Part shown: positions 1 to 13,109 of the stretch, piece after piece
How positions within the stretch are numbered: position 1 is the stretch's first letter
How the letters are laid out: each line of letters opens with the position of its first letter
DNA from: Echinostoma caproni
Taxonomy: Eukaryota; Platyhelminthes; Trematoda; Plagiorchiida; Echinostomatidae
Reading direction: 5' to 3'
DNA length: 52,056 nt
Assembly (NCBI GenBank): GCA_900618425.1
Contig: UZAN01039856.1
Location: 47,598 to 99,653, forward strand
The notes under the pieces: model-generated
What the model was told of the DNA's origin: nothing
Databases searched by the model: none
What the model saw: the letters and a program-made list of their open reading frames with translations, nothing else
Made by a program: the position numbers and the translations under genes

Positions 1-622
1 GCTATAAACCGGAAGCTGCGGATCAGCTTTCGTGATCGACAGCCTCAGAGGGATTGCGTGCATTGATTTCTCCGCTCCGAGCGCACGTGTGCACCCGCGT
101 GCTCACACACGCTGGCACGCACAGACCTGCATACGTGAAAACGTACGAATATCCGTACGGACACAGGATGCGTGTTTTACATGCCGGATTTGAGTAGAGA
201 ACAAAATGATACAGATGTTCCAACTTTATCACCATATTAGCGCTCATCTTATTGATTTTCTCTTTGTAACAATTTATTCACGCCGTCACAGCGAACTTTG
301 ATCATAACCGTTCGGCGTTACACGCAATCGTGTTGTACAACTATTAGATTATTTGCATAGAGAACAAACAGACAGGCATTCTCAGTTTTTGTACCCGAAG
401 ATTTGTATAATAGTCTATAATTTCCTTTATAAAAGTTATACAAGATGGTACCTCCTCAGCAAATTGACTACAAGCTTTCAAGCGTTCAATAGAAAGATAA
501 TGTAGTTTAATAGATGGGTTCAGTTTGATGGAACGAAATCCAAGTAAAGTATCAGGTAGGACTATCAAAAAAACGTTTCACACGTTTTATTTCGGACAGC
601 CTAACTATCTTATCTTATTCCG
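1..622. other. No gene seen
   Basis: The first 130 bp are GC-richer with an alternating GT/CA tract (85-125). The rest is ordinary AT-rich sequence. Open frames of about 75 codons on either strand have no recognisable domain. Confidence 0.6.
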
Positions 623-790
623 TAGCCTCAATGGGATTCAAACCCACACATGGACGGCGCACGCTCTACCAACTGCGCTACGAGGCCACACCAATAGCAC
701 AAATTATTTCAACTTATCCAACTTACAGAAGCATATTGCATTCAACAGTTAGCATGTAGGTTGACAGCCACGACATGTTTTCCTTAGAAT
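623..790 (-). mobile_element. tRNA-headed SINE-like repeat, copy A
   Basis: On the minus strand, 687 to 623 folds like a tRNA: acceptor arms GGCCTCG/TGAGGCT, an intact D-arm region (GCGCAGTTGGTAGAGC) and a T-arm GTGGG-TTTGAAT-CCCAT. The anticodon arm is about 9 nt short, so it is not a functional tRNA. The flank from 688 to about 790 (ending tccttagaat) is shared with the copy at 38227-38410, including aacttacagaa.catat and a gaca.gttttccttagaatt block. A shared flank beyond the tRNA shows a dispersed repeat rather than a lone tRNA gene. Confidence 0.7.
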
Positions 791-1405
791 TTGTTGCAAA
801 TTTCACTACTTTACCTTTCTTGCCAATCAATGATTACTTGGGAGATTTATTGAAATTCAAACTTGATTGACCATGGAGCCAAATGACATTTTAGGAGACA
901 TGAATTATTCATAAATTGTCGACGAGCTGCTCCGGCTAATTTCAGCTTTCCTTCGGCAAACAATTAGTTCCATATTTCCGGATTACAGTGAGGTAGTTAG
1001 TTGCCTTCACGAATACATAGCTACCGTACTTAAGATATATTACTATTCAGTAATTACAGGAGATGCAGGTTTAGAGAAGTTCAATCAATTTCACCTTTTT
1101 TGAGGAAACCCACACAGCTGGTGTACAATTTATGTCAAATATGGTGATATACGGTTTGATATTCACTATGCAAACACAAAAATAACGTCGTAGTAAGTAG
1201 TTTATGCTTTCACTATTCAACAGTATGCGTAAGTTTAAATTCAAAAATGTAGACTGAGTTGTTAAAGTAATACACTGTGAATCAGAATGACCGTGTTCCT
1301 TGGTTTCACACACACGAGCGAGCGTATATCAAAGAAGTATTGTCGAGAAAAAGATTGACCAAACGTCATGTTGAACTGTGAGCCTGTTAGCTCACGGTAA
1401 ATGTG

Positions 1406-1419
1406 TCTCTCTCTCTCTC
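1406..1419. repeat. CT microsatellite
   Basis: Seven TC units. Confidence 0.9.
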
Positions 1420-3333
1420 GATATAAACAACTTACATTCCCGTTGCCCCGATGGAACAACTATTCACGATAAAAAGTGAAACCATAACAGGTAAAAATGC
1501 GAACCGGCACAGTATGGCTTTCCCTACTTTTATGCTTTTTCTACCAGTTCCTTTAGTGGTTATTTTATCGCAAAATATACTGCATTCATGTAGATGCTTG
1601 ATCAAGAACCGTAGAGAGGAAATTCATTATTCAATAATGTAAAAATATGTCGGATAATATATCGGAAATCAGTGAGTGGGAAATTCGAAGTTGTGCTGTT
1701 GTCGGTGATGCTCAGAGAAACGGATCTCCACTCGCAGATGGATTTGACAAGGAATTTAGTATTCTAAATATTAAGTTGTTTAGGTACGCGGAAAAACTAC
1801 TGGTAAAATTATTTTCCATAACTGTTTTAAAAACAAGAATGATCTGCCAATCCGTGCACCTTCTTCCCTTTACATGAATATTTTGATCTCACATGATTGT
1901 GATTATTCCAACTTCGGTATACTCGCATATCGATGTAGCAGCATGAATTTTCTTTTTTACTCTAACTTGAGTAAGTTCCTAATATTTTGCATCCTTACCA
2001 CAAACCAAACAAAGCCGGGATTAATGCAGATATAGAAGGACAAACCGGTCGGTTAGGTTATCAGTTCCCTATTGAAGAAAGATTATCAACTTACTTTTGT
2101 ACCATGTCCCACCCAAGTAGCATGATCAACCACGAGTAGCTTTCGAGAACAATTCTGTCCTGGCTGATAAGCTTATCTCACACATGACCATTCTTTTATC
2201 TTGTTTTACAGTTTATTGCCTCAAATGAGGTTCTCTCCTCCTCTCCTCGTGTGTGCATGAAGAAAGCAAATATGAACTTTGTTTGGGAGCAAAGCAGAGA
2301 TTGCGCCGGGCATTCACATGTTTGACCTTGATTGCTTTCTATCGGCTTTCTATCGGTCAGGTCGAATGGAATAGCTGATAATTCTAAGTCAACCACTAAT
2401 CCCATTTCCTCAGTTTGTTCGTGGTTGGTTCACCGATTTAAAGTAATCAAGCGACTGTATCAACCCTTGGGCGACGAAGACCTCGATATTCACTCAGCTA
2501 GGTACTTAAGGAGAAACAGTTCAACCCAGTCTATGTGTATCTGTTTTTTAAAAGACAACAGGTACTGAGAATCAGTTTGATTGATATAGTCATATAGTAG
2601 TTCACCTTGTCAAATTACTGTAGTTGATCAAGCGTCAGAAATAGGTAGACGTGGACGAACCGGAAAAACAGTGATTTGTTCAAAGAGTAATGTATGCATC
2701 CGAAATAATGGTGATTTTCCTATTCAGTGGCATAAACGAACATGAAAGACACTTAATGCTTCTGTGCATGCTTGCTTGTGTGTGTGATTGGATTGCCATT
2801 GACGGACAAAATAAAAGAACGTAATTAAAGATTGTGCTATTTCTCGGGCACCATTCTCTGATTCGGATCTTGGCTTCATATAGACCGAGTCGCACGGTAA
2901 AGCAAAGGAGCACATGGTTGGCTGTAAGGTTCATTTTAGTTGTAGATAATCTTTGCCAGATAGCTAGGTGACTCAAAATGAAGATATATTTTATTCCAAC
3001 ATGAATATTAAACTCATTCGTTGGTGGAGATTAAATAACCCTAGGACATAGGAAGAAGCACATTAAAACAGCGACACACAAGACCCGGAAATTTTGTGCA
3101 TTGGGACATGATAATGAATAATTGGGCGGAACAGGTGTCGCANACCTAAAGTTTCTGCTACAATTACTAGGATCACCAGAGGCTTAAAAAGAGAGACAGA
3201 AAACAGCACTTATCACTGATTAGTCTTATGAAGGAAACAACTATACAAGGCTTTCTATGCTTCAGGACAACATTATACCATACAAAAAATACGAACATTA
3301 ATTCCAGTATACCTGATCGATCTTCATGTAAAC

Positions 3334-3345
3334 GGGGGGGGGGGN
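3334..3345. repeat. Poly-G run ending in N
   Basis: Eleven G then an undetermined base. Other G runs: 23570-23579 (with N at 23566), 47759-47767 and 49082-49090. Further N bases are at 3143, 7066, 23940 and 39850. Confidence 0.95.
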
Positions 3346-6300
3346 AAAGTTGTTCAACCAAAAAGATTAGTTTTATGTATCCTTTCACGGTTTTTGCTAA
3401 ACGAAGCTACAATTCTCACTGTATATGTGGATGCGTTAGAGTCAAATTATGTAAACAGAGAGTGAATGCAAGAGAAAAATGCGTGAAATACGGTATCGTT
3501 GGAAGTGTAAAACTCTATATTTGAAACAGACGGATATCGCTTATATTCTATTTTCATACTCGAGTGAATAGACTAGGGCAACTACTCATCCTCGAAAAAT
3601 TAAAGTCTGAAGTAAAATAGCCAATTTGAGAATAATCAGATCACAATGATTTCTAATTTTCTCGACATTTCCTTACGGTGTCTCACTCATGCAGCTACTA
3701 TAATCGATCCGGCTCTCGACGTGCATTTATTGATCTGCCAACCGTTCGACTTGTAGCCCACCCGTTGAACCGATCAGACAATGATGGGATCGTGGGATAA
3801 TCCAATTACCTTGAATGGATGTGTTTATCAGCAACATCATTAAGACCACTGCCGCTGTGGAGATAGGGATTAGGTGAGTTATCTACAAGCGTCCGAGTTA
3901 GAGGTAATGTGCTTAACCCACCTCATATCCACGGTTCTTGTCCAGTTTGGCCACGAGCAATAATCATCAACTGAAGAAGTTACTTGGTTTTAATACAAAA
4001 TATGTTTGAAAAAGCAGTGTACACAAAAAATAAATGCGAGGGTACATTTCGAACATCATTCAGAGAGTAGAAAAACCTTTACCGTTTGAATTATTGAACT
4101 GATGACATTAGTGACCGAATATCGAATGCTTTCATATCTTACAATATATTCGTTAAACTGCTGTTTGTGAAATAATTATCATAGATCTGCGCCGACAACT
4201 AAAACCTATTTTGATTCAAAAGCATCTTGAAAACAATGACAAAATATAATTTAGTTTAACATCTGTCAAAGATGTTATCCCAATATAATGTGGTTATAAA
4301 AAACAGTTCTCAGCTGAGAGCGGGCAATAAATGACAATTATATCATAAAACTAATTCACGCCACCGTGTATAACACGACCAAATTTATTGATTCCTTTAT
4401 TTGTTGGGAAAGCTTCAGATGGAAAGCAGATCCCTTAACAGTCCTTTTGGCACAAATACAGACAGCAAGCATGCTAAAACGTTAAATCATTCTGACATAA
4501 AATTTGAGTTCCTGCCATTGAACAAAGCCATAATTAGGCAAGTCAGACGAGAAGCTCGGATTGGAACTTGAAGCTCACGTTCATAGATACTCTTTCTCGT
4601 TTTCTTTTGACCGCGGTGAAAATCCCAATCACATTTGAGCCCGGAGCAACTGATAATTACAGTGTTTATCTCCCCAGTCAGCTGGTCTTTTAGCAGAAAA
4701 TCGATTTCGTTTGTCTATAGAAATTAAAATAAAACGGGAGAATTTTTCATGCACTTCAATAGTATGAGGACCAAAATACGGCCACCATTGGTATTTGTGT
4801 CTTACATATCGCATTTATCGGTTACAAATTATCCTAGTGAGTGGAATAGTTAGTAGTTTCACGAGTTTTGTTAACTCATGAAAGTAAATCAAAAAATGCT
4901 TCTTTTTGAAGAACACTACCCGATAATTTACAATACGATAAACTTTTTTCTACGGTTTAACTGAGAAATAATCCACGTTGCCACGAACAGCTCCCATAAG
5001 TGATTTGTTTTGATCAATCAGTTCATGAATGTTTCTGACAACCGTAAACGGATTATCCTTACTTTCAAGTTGCGCTCCAAACTTTGACTGTTGAGCTGTT
5101 TTCGTACGATAGATGGCGAAACTGGTGCACTGAATTCGGGCATCTATTGACGCATTGGCAAACAGTAATCATAGATTTCAAAGTAATGCTTGAATACATG
5201 AATATGTTTCCACTTGAAAAACAGTATTTAGAACTTGATAGTTTGGGTATGAAAACCGGGCAAACGAGTTTCAATGTCTGAATAATGTACGGAGAAACAT
5301 AGGAACGTAAAACAGGCCTTACTGGGATGGCCAGAAACAGTACACACAAAATAGTCACTCACAGCGCATAATGTGATGTGCCTCTCTACATCAATGTAAT
5401 TTAGACTGCTAAGGTAGTTCAATTTTAAATAAGTTGAGTACCATTGCAGTTATTGGAGAAAAGTTCACTTACTTTGAAGGAACAGTGAGTGGGAAAACAA
5501 AGCTGCCGATAAACCTGTGATCAATTGGTGAGAGAACACTACATCGGGAATACGTTTTATACTTCTTCAATATGCCATTTAAAGCATTGTTTATCGAGTG
5601 TCGGGTATCAAAAGCTGTCATAGTAATACAGTAGGTTATTACACCTTTGTGTCTAAGCTTTCCTTTCAATGAAGGTGGAAAAACTCCATCGGGAAGGATT
5701 CCTGAAAGAGTGAAACATTTATACAGTAAACCAAAGGTCTTTCCGGAAGACTGGTTTTTGTATTCCAGATATTGACTGTGTATTTATTTAGAAACGGTTT
5801 ATTCACTCCACGAATTGTGATTTATTCAAGAGAAAAACGATTTTTGTTTTCATTTTCTGTGGATATGATGTAATCCGCATGTTACGTTACTTTAGGAAAT
5901 GAATTTGAGGAAATTTACCAACTGAGAGATTTACTTGTATTTGAATTGGTATCATTTTTTGCATGCTCTCGTTACGATTGTAGTTCTTATGAAAACAAAA
6001 TTTTTTCTAGCATCAAAATTGGTCAAAAGTGAGTGATTTAATTCCGATTGAAATCTTTACGTCCCAATTAGCAAATCGAAAGATAACCTCGAAAACAATT
6101 TATATATTAAGTTAGCTGTGTAACGAAAGTGATCCCTTTTGATGACCGATTGGGAATGATGTAAAATAAACCAAATTCAACCGAGAAAACCAGATGCAAC
6201 ATAAGGCGAAACAACTGAACAGAGTGCATTCCCCACTGGTCGGTTCTGTGGTAACATTCAAACCAGAACACATACAACGCGAAGAATAGGAAAGTAACAC

Positions 6301-6954
6301 CTGGAAACACATTTGCACATTTTATCGGCCAAGTGTTCACGAGAGAATTTCCAAATGGACAAACGGATGCATCAGTTGCACTGGCCTATGTGGCTTTATT
6401 TCGTTTGTATCTTCGCTCGGAGAGGAAGAGAGAAAGATAGGATGTGAATGCCAAAGAGTGACTTCAGTTCCCCCTTCAACGGGTCAGAGGTGAACTCTTG
6501 CCGATCACTAGATAATTATTCTAACAGTTACAAGAGAAAACAGCAAACATATGGCAATCACGATTAAGCACTTTGGTGCCAAATTCTGTAAACATTTAAC
6601 CAAAGACTCTTTCAAATGAGTAGACCGCATTTTTGAAATCTCAAACAATGAACAATGAAATTTACAACAATAATGTCAAATGATGATCTCCAGAAAGAGC
6701 GCGAGAATTCAAGTAATGGTGACAGTGAGGAGAGTCAAATATACGAACTTCAAACCTTTAACCTATGCTTTATATTTCGAACTACCTTACTTTTACTTCA
6801 AATGCCAAATATATCAAAATAAAGCAATATAAATCTTCGTCTTAGTTTCAATCCTTCAGCTTTTGAACGCAAATTTTTGAAGGGTGATACGGGAACGAAA
6901 GGCCAAGAACTTCTGATGCACAGCATGTGTTGAAAATACAGAAGTGAGACATAG

Positions 6955-7115
6955 GCTGAGATCATCAAAGCGACAAGCTGGAGGCCCTAAACTCGAGTCC
7001 CGTCACCGCCACCCATCTTACCCACTTATGCATTTCTCTAGACAGCAGTTGTGTGGCCGCTTCCTNCTAGACATTGTCTGTAATGAATAAATAAAAAGGA
7101 GTGAAAACTTTATTA
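6955..7115 (+). repeat. Possible SINE-like unit with B-box-like ACTCGAGTCCC
   Basis: The segment aaactcgagtcccgtcaccgccacc resembles a T-arm plus acceptor end. A short body follows, and the unit ends in taatgaataaataaaa. The similar arrangement at 35240-35410 (actcgaatcccattaccaccg ... ttcaataaaagcaatt) suggests the two are related. Both are diverged. One N lies inside this copy at 7066. Confidence 0.3.
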
Positions 7116-8300
7116 TCCTTATTGAATGAATATGAAATGTAAACATTTACCATATAGTTTATTTATATAAAATATCCTTCTTGACTGAACACGTTGACCG
7201 TTGAAAGTATTGCTCAGAGATAAGAATTTCAGCTCTCAATGATGACGCTTGCAATTTAGGTACCGAATAGAATATCTATGCATATCGACATGGAAATAGA
7301 AGACGGCAATCGTCTAATGTTCCCTACTCAAATATTTTGACAAAAATCAACAAATTGATTGTGTGTGCGCATTGCTCATGATTTATAACGAATTGAAAAA
7401 AAACGGGCAACTGGAAGGTAAAGAGATGGAACAACTTGTCATACTGAAAAGTGAACAGTAGATTATTGGTGCTATTAAAATTAACAGATAACATTTTATA
7501 TCTGGGAGAATAGTTGTCAAGTTTGAATAACCTTTCCATGAGTTCGACTTATTTAAACTTCACAATGAATGATTTAATGTTTTTCCGAGTGGTCCAGACT
7601 GTACTTATCCAAAATTGCAGTTGTAAATTATGTGATAACCTCAATAGCGAGCCTTTTGACTCTTCAACCCATACGTATAATTTGCATTCAGTAGTAAATT
7701 GATTGAAGGTTTGTGTTAAACAACTTTGCAGCATTGTCTAACAGCTATTGAATGCAAAGACTGAGTTTATTGAACGTGCGATTTTATTCATGAGTCGGTA
7801 TTTTGGGTAATCCTTCGTTGATCATGCTTCGATACTTATCATTGGTAGATTGATCATTTTTCATGGCGACATTCAGTCTTTTGAATGACAGTTAGATGAG
7901 AGCCATAGTACGTATAATTGAATTGCATCAAGGTACAGTGTGCTCAATTCAGTAGTGCGTTGAGTCATCAAAGCCTAATGTTCATCCCTTAATCTTCAGT
8001 AAATTCAACTGAGATTCAATGATAATGACCATAATGATGAAGAGGCTGATGAGCACCTTCCAGCCAAATGTAAGCCGATCTCCGGCGTTTCCGTATCTGT
8101 GTCAACTGTGCATGGAGTTCACCTCCTAAGAGCGTTAAAACGACGAATGCCATATTTCTACTTGGTTTGTCATTCGGTTGAGAGATTGTTTAAACGAGTG
8201 AGTGAAATAGAAACTTGTAGGGACTCCTAGTTTACTCAGTTTTTGTCTCAGGAACGTTTTACTTAAAAATGCATATCTTCCGTAACATATTACAGTGTTG

Positions 8301-8328
8301 GTAATGGTGGTGGTGATTGTGGTGGTAT
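8301..8328. repeat. GGT/GTG-rich imperfect repeat
   Basis: ggtggtggtgattgtggtgg. A similar GTT/GGT/GTA run lies at 24253-24298. Confidence 0.75.
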
Positions 8329-9177
8329 ATGAGAGGTTGGTCTCTTGCCTAACTTTAACATTTTGATATCAAACTGCTCAAAAGTATCAATGATGAAGTC
8401 TGAACGTTGACACTCTGTAAAATGCATTGAAATTCCCGTAAACGTATAGATTGAACTCGTGCGACATGACTCGCAATTCGGAAATACATTTCAGTTTCCA
8501 GTAGCCCGGGTGGATTATTCTGTACTCTGACTGAATGACCAACAATTCCATCTGCGAAATTGTGCAACTTTCCAGAGGTAAAAAAGAACAAACGGGGGTC
8601 TGTCTTTTAATTTCACCCAAGATCAGTCTATTTTATTGACATTCTGAAGTTTAAACAAACTGATAGCTCCTTTATAATCACTATTACATCATTTTTGGTA
8701 TTTTTCCGAGGTTCCAGATCGGTTTGGTAAGCTGTCAAATACAGCTTAAACTTTTATCCATGGCTTTAGGGAGATGACATAGATGCAGTATTATCCACAT
8801 TTTGCGTCAAAATTGACACATTTTCTTGCATGTACACTTACACAGTCAAAGACAGTCTAGAACAGCTAATGCTATTGGATACGATTTACAATTTAGATTC
8901 CCATTTTGATGATTGAGGTGAACTCCGCCATATGTAGTGAAATAGTTTTACTTTCATGCGAATGAAGTAAGAAAGGCTATCGACTATTACGACAATCTAT
9001 TACGACAATCCACTGACAGATGCACTTCATCGTTGATAACCTCCAAGCTATCAACGGGTTCATTATATTCAAGGAACTAAAAGGCACACGGACCAGGAAC
9101 CTTTGATGATCTAGCGTGTGGATTTCACTCCCTAGGAGATCGTTAATTCCCAACATTTGAATTCATTTTAACTGTGA

Positions 9178-9408
9178 TGGAAATGTTTGTGATAAACAGC
9201 AAAGAGCACTGGATAGTTATTTAGGCCTGTTTGGGATGCGGCAGCAATGCGTCAACCGTGTAGATCAGGGTTAAGGGTTTGAAGTCCCAACCCGAATGTT
9301 CGCGGTTCGAGTCCTGACAGGGACACAAAACGTATGCACTACTGAAGAGCCTCAAACAGGACAAAGCAGCCGTCCAGTGCTCTTTGTAGAGTATCACAAA
9401 CATTTCCA
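9178..9408. repeat. Fold-back repeat with long inverted arms and internal B box
   Basis: The left arm starts tggaaatgtttgtgat at 9178 and continues through caaagagcactgga and cctgtttggga to about 9238. The right arm, 9408 back to about 9345, is its reverse complement with scattered mismatches and one short gap. The outermost 16 bases and the AAAGAGCACTGGA block are identical. The loop of about 110 bp holds a small hairpin (GGGTT/AACCC, 9268-9293) and an exact RNA polymerase III B box GGTTCGAGTCC at 9304-9314. It could be a fold-back element, a MITE-like unit, or two SINE tails in opposite orientation. Confidence 0.65.
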
Positions 9409-9409
9409 C

Positions 9410-12100
9410 CGCATTTAAACAAAATCCCTTTGAAACTAATAAATTTCACTAAATCCTACCGTAAGTATTCACTCATTCATTCTAAAAACTAGCATTATTG
9501 ATGACTCACTGAGACTTGAATCGTTTTCCCCATTGGGCCGTCCATGAAGGCCTTAATTGAACGACGGTGGAAGGATCAGTATGCTATGTTCTCCAAAGAT
9601 TAGACGGTATTAATTGTGATTCGAGTTGACTGTGCTAGCTAAAACGCGGTAGTTTATGCTGAATTTCGGCACATTTCACGCATAAACTTATATTCATCTT
9701 GTCTGGTTCGAGAACTCATCATCTCTCAAACTGATGAGCACATTCTGTACATGACGACCAGAGTTTTTCTAATCAACCAAAGTTTACCCTTGATTTCCGG
9801 TTTCAATTAGTTTCTCCCTTGTGAAATAACTGTAACGTCTATCAATGTATTTATGAGATTTTACTGACTTAAATTTCAATGATAAAAATAAAACAGATTA
9901 TGTATCATTTATGGGATGCAGTATACCCAGTTTTTCAATTATCTTAGACCCCCCAGTGTGCCAATAACTTTCCCCCGGAAACACATTGTGCCGTGCATGA
10001 TCAAATCCATTTGCACTGAGGCAACAACGCGGGAAAATGACACGTGAGGCATATAAGAATGTAAAGTAAAATCTACAAAAAAGGGAACAGAAGTATATTG
10101 ATCTGGCATAAAAAGATGGGCTCTGGAATTACTCTGGAAAACGGAATTCATTGGCTGGGTAACTGAATATGCAAGTATGCCCTTTTTCCGGTTCAACTCT
10201 CATTCCCGTTACTGTTAACAACTATTTCTTTTATCCTAATTATTAATTTCATCCCTAAAGAAACAACTGAATTTTACCAGCATCAAAGAGCTATCGCATC
10301 GGTGAATATCTTTTTTGATAAAATTTTACTCATAAGGGCTTTGTGATATTGTTCACTTTTGGTGGATGAGGTTCATTTGCCTTTTATGTTTTGCACTTAC
10401 CTAACTGATTAAAACCTAACAGTTTTTTATCTATCAAATTCACGGATATAACTAGATCCATGCTCATTATATCAGTAAACTAAAATAAGTGATATTTCAG
10501 TGTGCAGAAATGAAATGAGAAAAATTAATAACTATCGCTACAAAACGTTGTGAGAAGATACATTGAGCATTGCAGCAGAAGTTACATTCAATCACCTGTT
10601 TTTTTTGTTCAAACATTCTCAAAACTCACTTATCTATTAGTTTCAGAGTTTTCTATCACGAGTTTAGTGGGAAAATACTTTGCGTCAGTTACGCCACTTT
10701 GCGAACCAGATACCGTCATGAAAATGTTTAACGTAAAACAGCCCCTATTTCACATGCCCATATAGCAGATATAATGCAGATCTTATTTTATACGTTACAG
10801 TTTTAACCATAGGAAAATGAAAGAAAATAGAAAAGAATAGGCATACGCATTTCTATGTAACTGTAGGCCACCTGTCAGTACTTACCAACAAAGCAATGTT
10901 CAATAAGACGATTCCATTTCGCAGCTACAGTTTTGTGCAACCTGAGACTTATTATTGGACCACCGCCGGGGCTGCCATGAGCTATTTGTTTCACATTGCT
11001 TCAAACTCATATATCGTGTTTCTAAAATGTTTTCATAGCTGTTCAGTAGTTGTAATTATACAACTCATTTTTTGTTACCATTGTTTCCTTGTTTCAAGCT
11101 CGTTTCTGTGCCTCGTCAGCCTCACAGACAAGGTAGACGTAACGACTTGTGAAATATCGGTAAATCAAGCACTCAAATTCACCGGATACCAGAATTAAAT
11201 CTGCAGAACCTAGGTTTCGCGAAATAACTTTGTTTATTTCATCAAAGCGTTTGAACATCTTGTATAATGATCTTACATAGTTCGGTATAATCATTCATGC
11301 AAATTTATTAATCTGATTGAGGATGGAACCCGGGATATCTCAAGTAGAACGCAAACATGATGCCCCACTTAATCATCAAACAGCTAATCAGATGATTTTT
11401 GATGAGTGATAAAGAGCATTATTGGGGACTAAATAAACGGTGTGTAATGACGGTGGTCGCGTGGGATCTGCAACCCACAACTGTAAGCTAGTCTGTTACT
11501 TTTAAACACATTTGGTGGATCTAATCACGTACTTTTTCTTTCTATGCAAATTGACTGACATGATGACTTGTGCACTACATTTCATTATACGATGAATAAA
11601 TCATCGTATTTAATGATTTTTCCCAAATTCAGGCATGAAAAGCCGGCCAAGTCTATCTGCATGTAAAGAGAACCAACATATTTTAGCATATTTCAGAAAT
11701 TTACAAACCATTTTGAGGTTAATAAAACATCAATGAAACGTGAAACAGGTCAAAACCTGTTCCACAGAAAAGTTAACTTGAGCAGCGCTTTGCACCATAG
11801 AGATCAATTTTTTTCTTTTTGTGCAAACCATAAGTAAAACCGTGACTTTGAACTATGCCGAGGGATATCAATCATCGACACTTGTTATTTTCTATCATTT
11901 TAATACAATGTTTCGTTTTTCGGTTTCTGATTTCCTAAATGTTCAATGTCTTCCATCAAAGTAACCATGTACAATCTTTGATGATCGTAAAATCTTGCAT
12001 TTTTAGTCTATGTGGTTAGTATTGCTTTCTCGATTGTACTATTCGAGCTCCAAGACATCTAAACAGGATTTCTGGCAATAATAATTTTTGGGACCCTGAG
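9410..12100. other. No gene seen
   Basis: AT-rich. A 100-codon plus-strand frame at 10896-11198 has no domain and no coding support. A degenerate tRNA-like trace lies at 11305-11395. Confidence 0.55.
11305..11395 (-). repeat. Degenerate tRNA-like SINE trace
   Basis: The minus strand reads GTTTGCGTTCTACTTGAGAT then CCCGGGTTCCATCC. This parallels the anticodon-to-B-box segment of the SINE at 38898-39204 (gtttgctagtgtcctacctgtgag...gcgggttcgacc). The A box is not convincing. Confidence 0.3.
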
Positions 12101-12102
12101 TT

Positions 12103-12300
12103 TTAAATGTCTAGTTCTGTTGTGTTATTCCAGTCAAGTAGAGGATAGTTTAGCACGTTTGCAAGGTCGACAAAATCACCATGGAAACGAATGCGTCTAA
12201 ATGAATCAAATATAACTGTTAAAGGGGACATAAAATGGGTCACAAGGAACAGAGGACACCTGGTTAAAATAAGAATATTATTGCTTTGTTGTATATTGGG
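12103..12300 (-). mobile_element. Possible LINE endonuclease scrap
   Basis: On the minus strand the end of a 114-codon frame reads VIFDSFRRIRFHGDFVDLAN and then NYPLLDWNN before a stop. AP-endonuclease domains of LINEs carry a GDFN motif followed by a short P-x-x-x-W segment. GDF followed by PLLDW, with an insertion between them, fits this loosely. No second endonuclease motif (QETW or SDH) was seen nearby, so the call is tentative. Confidence 0.35.
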
Positions 12301-12730
12301 AATGCGGGGCCTTGTTCTATCGAACGGACCAGGGATATTATAATTTGAAGTCAGATGATTATTGTTTGGTGGGGGAAAATTGCAACATAAAAATAATTGT
12401 AAGACAAACTTTAAAGCGAAACATTGTGGGCTTCTCCGAAATTGCACTGATCATTTTACCTAGTCTGGCCACGAAGAAATTACAAACGAAACTTTTGCAT
12501 ATTGTTTGACGTGCATGTGCGGACTAGATTGGTGGATATAATTAATCCATTGTGTGTGGTTTACAAAAATAATTCGTGATGATGGATGGATGGGAGTACA
12601 GGTGTGTCATATAAGGGTAAGAACAGAGTTAAGGTTAACCATCGCCTGTTTGGGGCACATGGTCAATCGAAAGGGTCAAAGGGTCATGGAACTGGTCGGT
12701 TCCAAATATGCGATTGAGTTCACTACGTGG

Positions 12731-13105
12731 TCATGGTAGTTGAGGTCCTTTAACAAATAGCTTTTGAGAACAAAGAGATGGGTTAAACAAACGGATAGCC
12801 ACTGTATAAGCTGTTGCTAAATGTTGTTGACGAACAGCCTTAGACGGAAAAGAGGCAGCCGGTAAATCATCTTGAAGGCATCTTCATTCACTGTCTGCCC
12901 CGTATTTGCGAGATGTTCCACAACGGCACTTGAGATGGTTTTGCTGATCCCAGTAGTCAACCAGGCTGATTTGTGCTCTTTGATCTTCTGGGAAAACTGC
13001 CTGATGGTTCTACCTACGAAGCTTACCGAACATGAACAAACGAAACTTCCAGCACAGAAATAGCAACAGCACAAATGTCCACATTCCGTTCTGCCATCTC
13101 AAGCT
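12731..13105 (-). mobile_element. Penelope-like element, GIY-YIG endonuclease end (copy 1)
   Basis: C-terminal GIY-YIG endonuclease of a Penelope-like retroelement, read on the minus strand. FVCSCSVSFVGRTIRQFSQK at about 13015-13045 is the core (the VG-R-T equivalent of the YIG motif with its catalytic Arg context). It is followed by IKEHKSAWLTTGISKTISSA and VVEHLANTGQTV. A frameshift near 12818 is followed in another frame by LATAYTVAIRLFNPSLCSQK, the A-E-A-I-A-I-like terminal block where the catalytic Glu would sit (here Tyr). The copy then runs to LP, a stop (12731-12733) and a P. No RT domain is recognisable upstream, so this is a 5'-truncated pseudocopy. The family assignment is from memory of flatworm elements. 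Confidence 0.78.
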
Positions 13106-13109
13106 GCAA

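Larger units (their letters stand above)
800..9170. other. No gene seen; AT-rich desert
   Basis: All open frames are 100 codons or shorter and chance-like. Contents noted: a CT repeat (1406-1419), an 11-bp tandem duplication (2334-2355), a poly-G plus N (3334-3345), a possible SINE trace (6955-7115), a GGT repeat (8301-8328) and a 13-bp tandem duplication (8985-9010). Confidence 0.6.

Noticed and set aside
623..687. Functional tRNA gene
   Set aside because: Anticodon arm missing and flanks shared with another locus, so it is a repeat head.
9733..9775. Hammerhead ribozyme (CTGATGA box)
   Set aside because: No GAAA box after a proper stem II. Other CTGATGA sites checked (8047, 48327, and minus-strand ones near 24350 and 28800) also fail.
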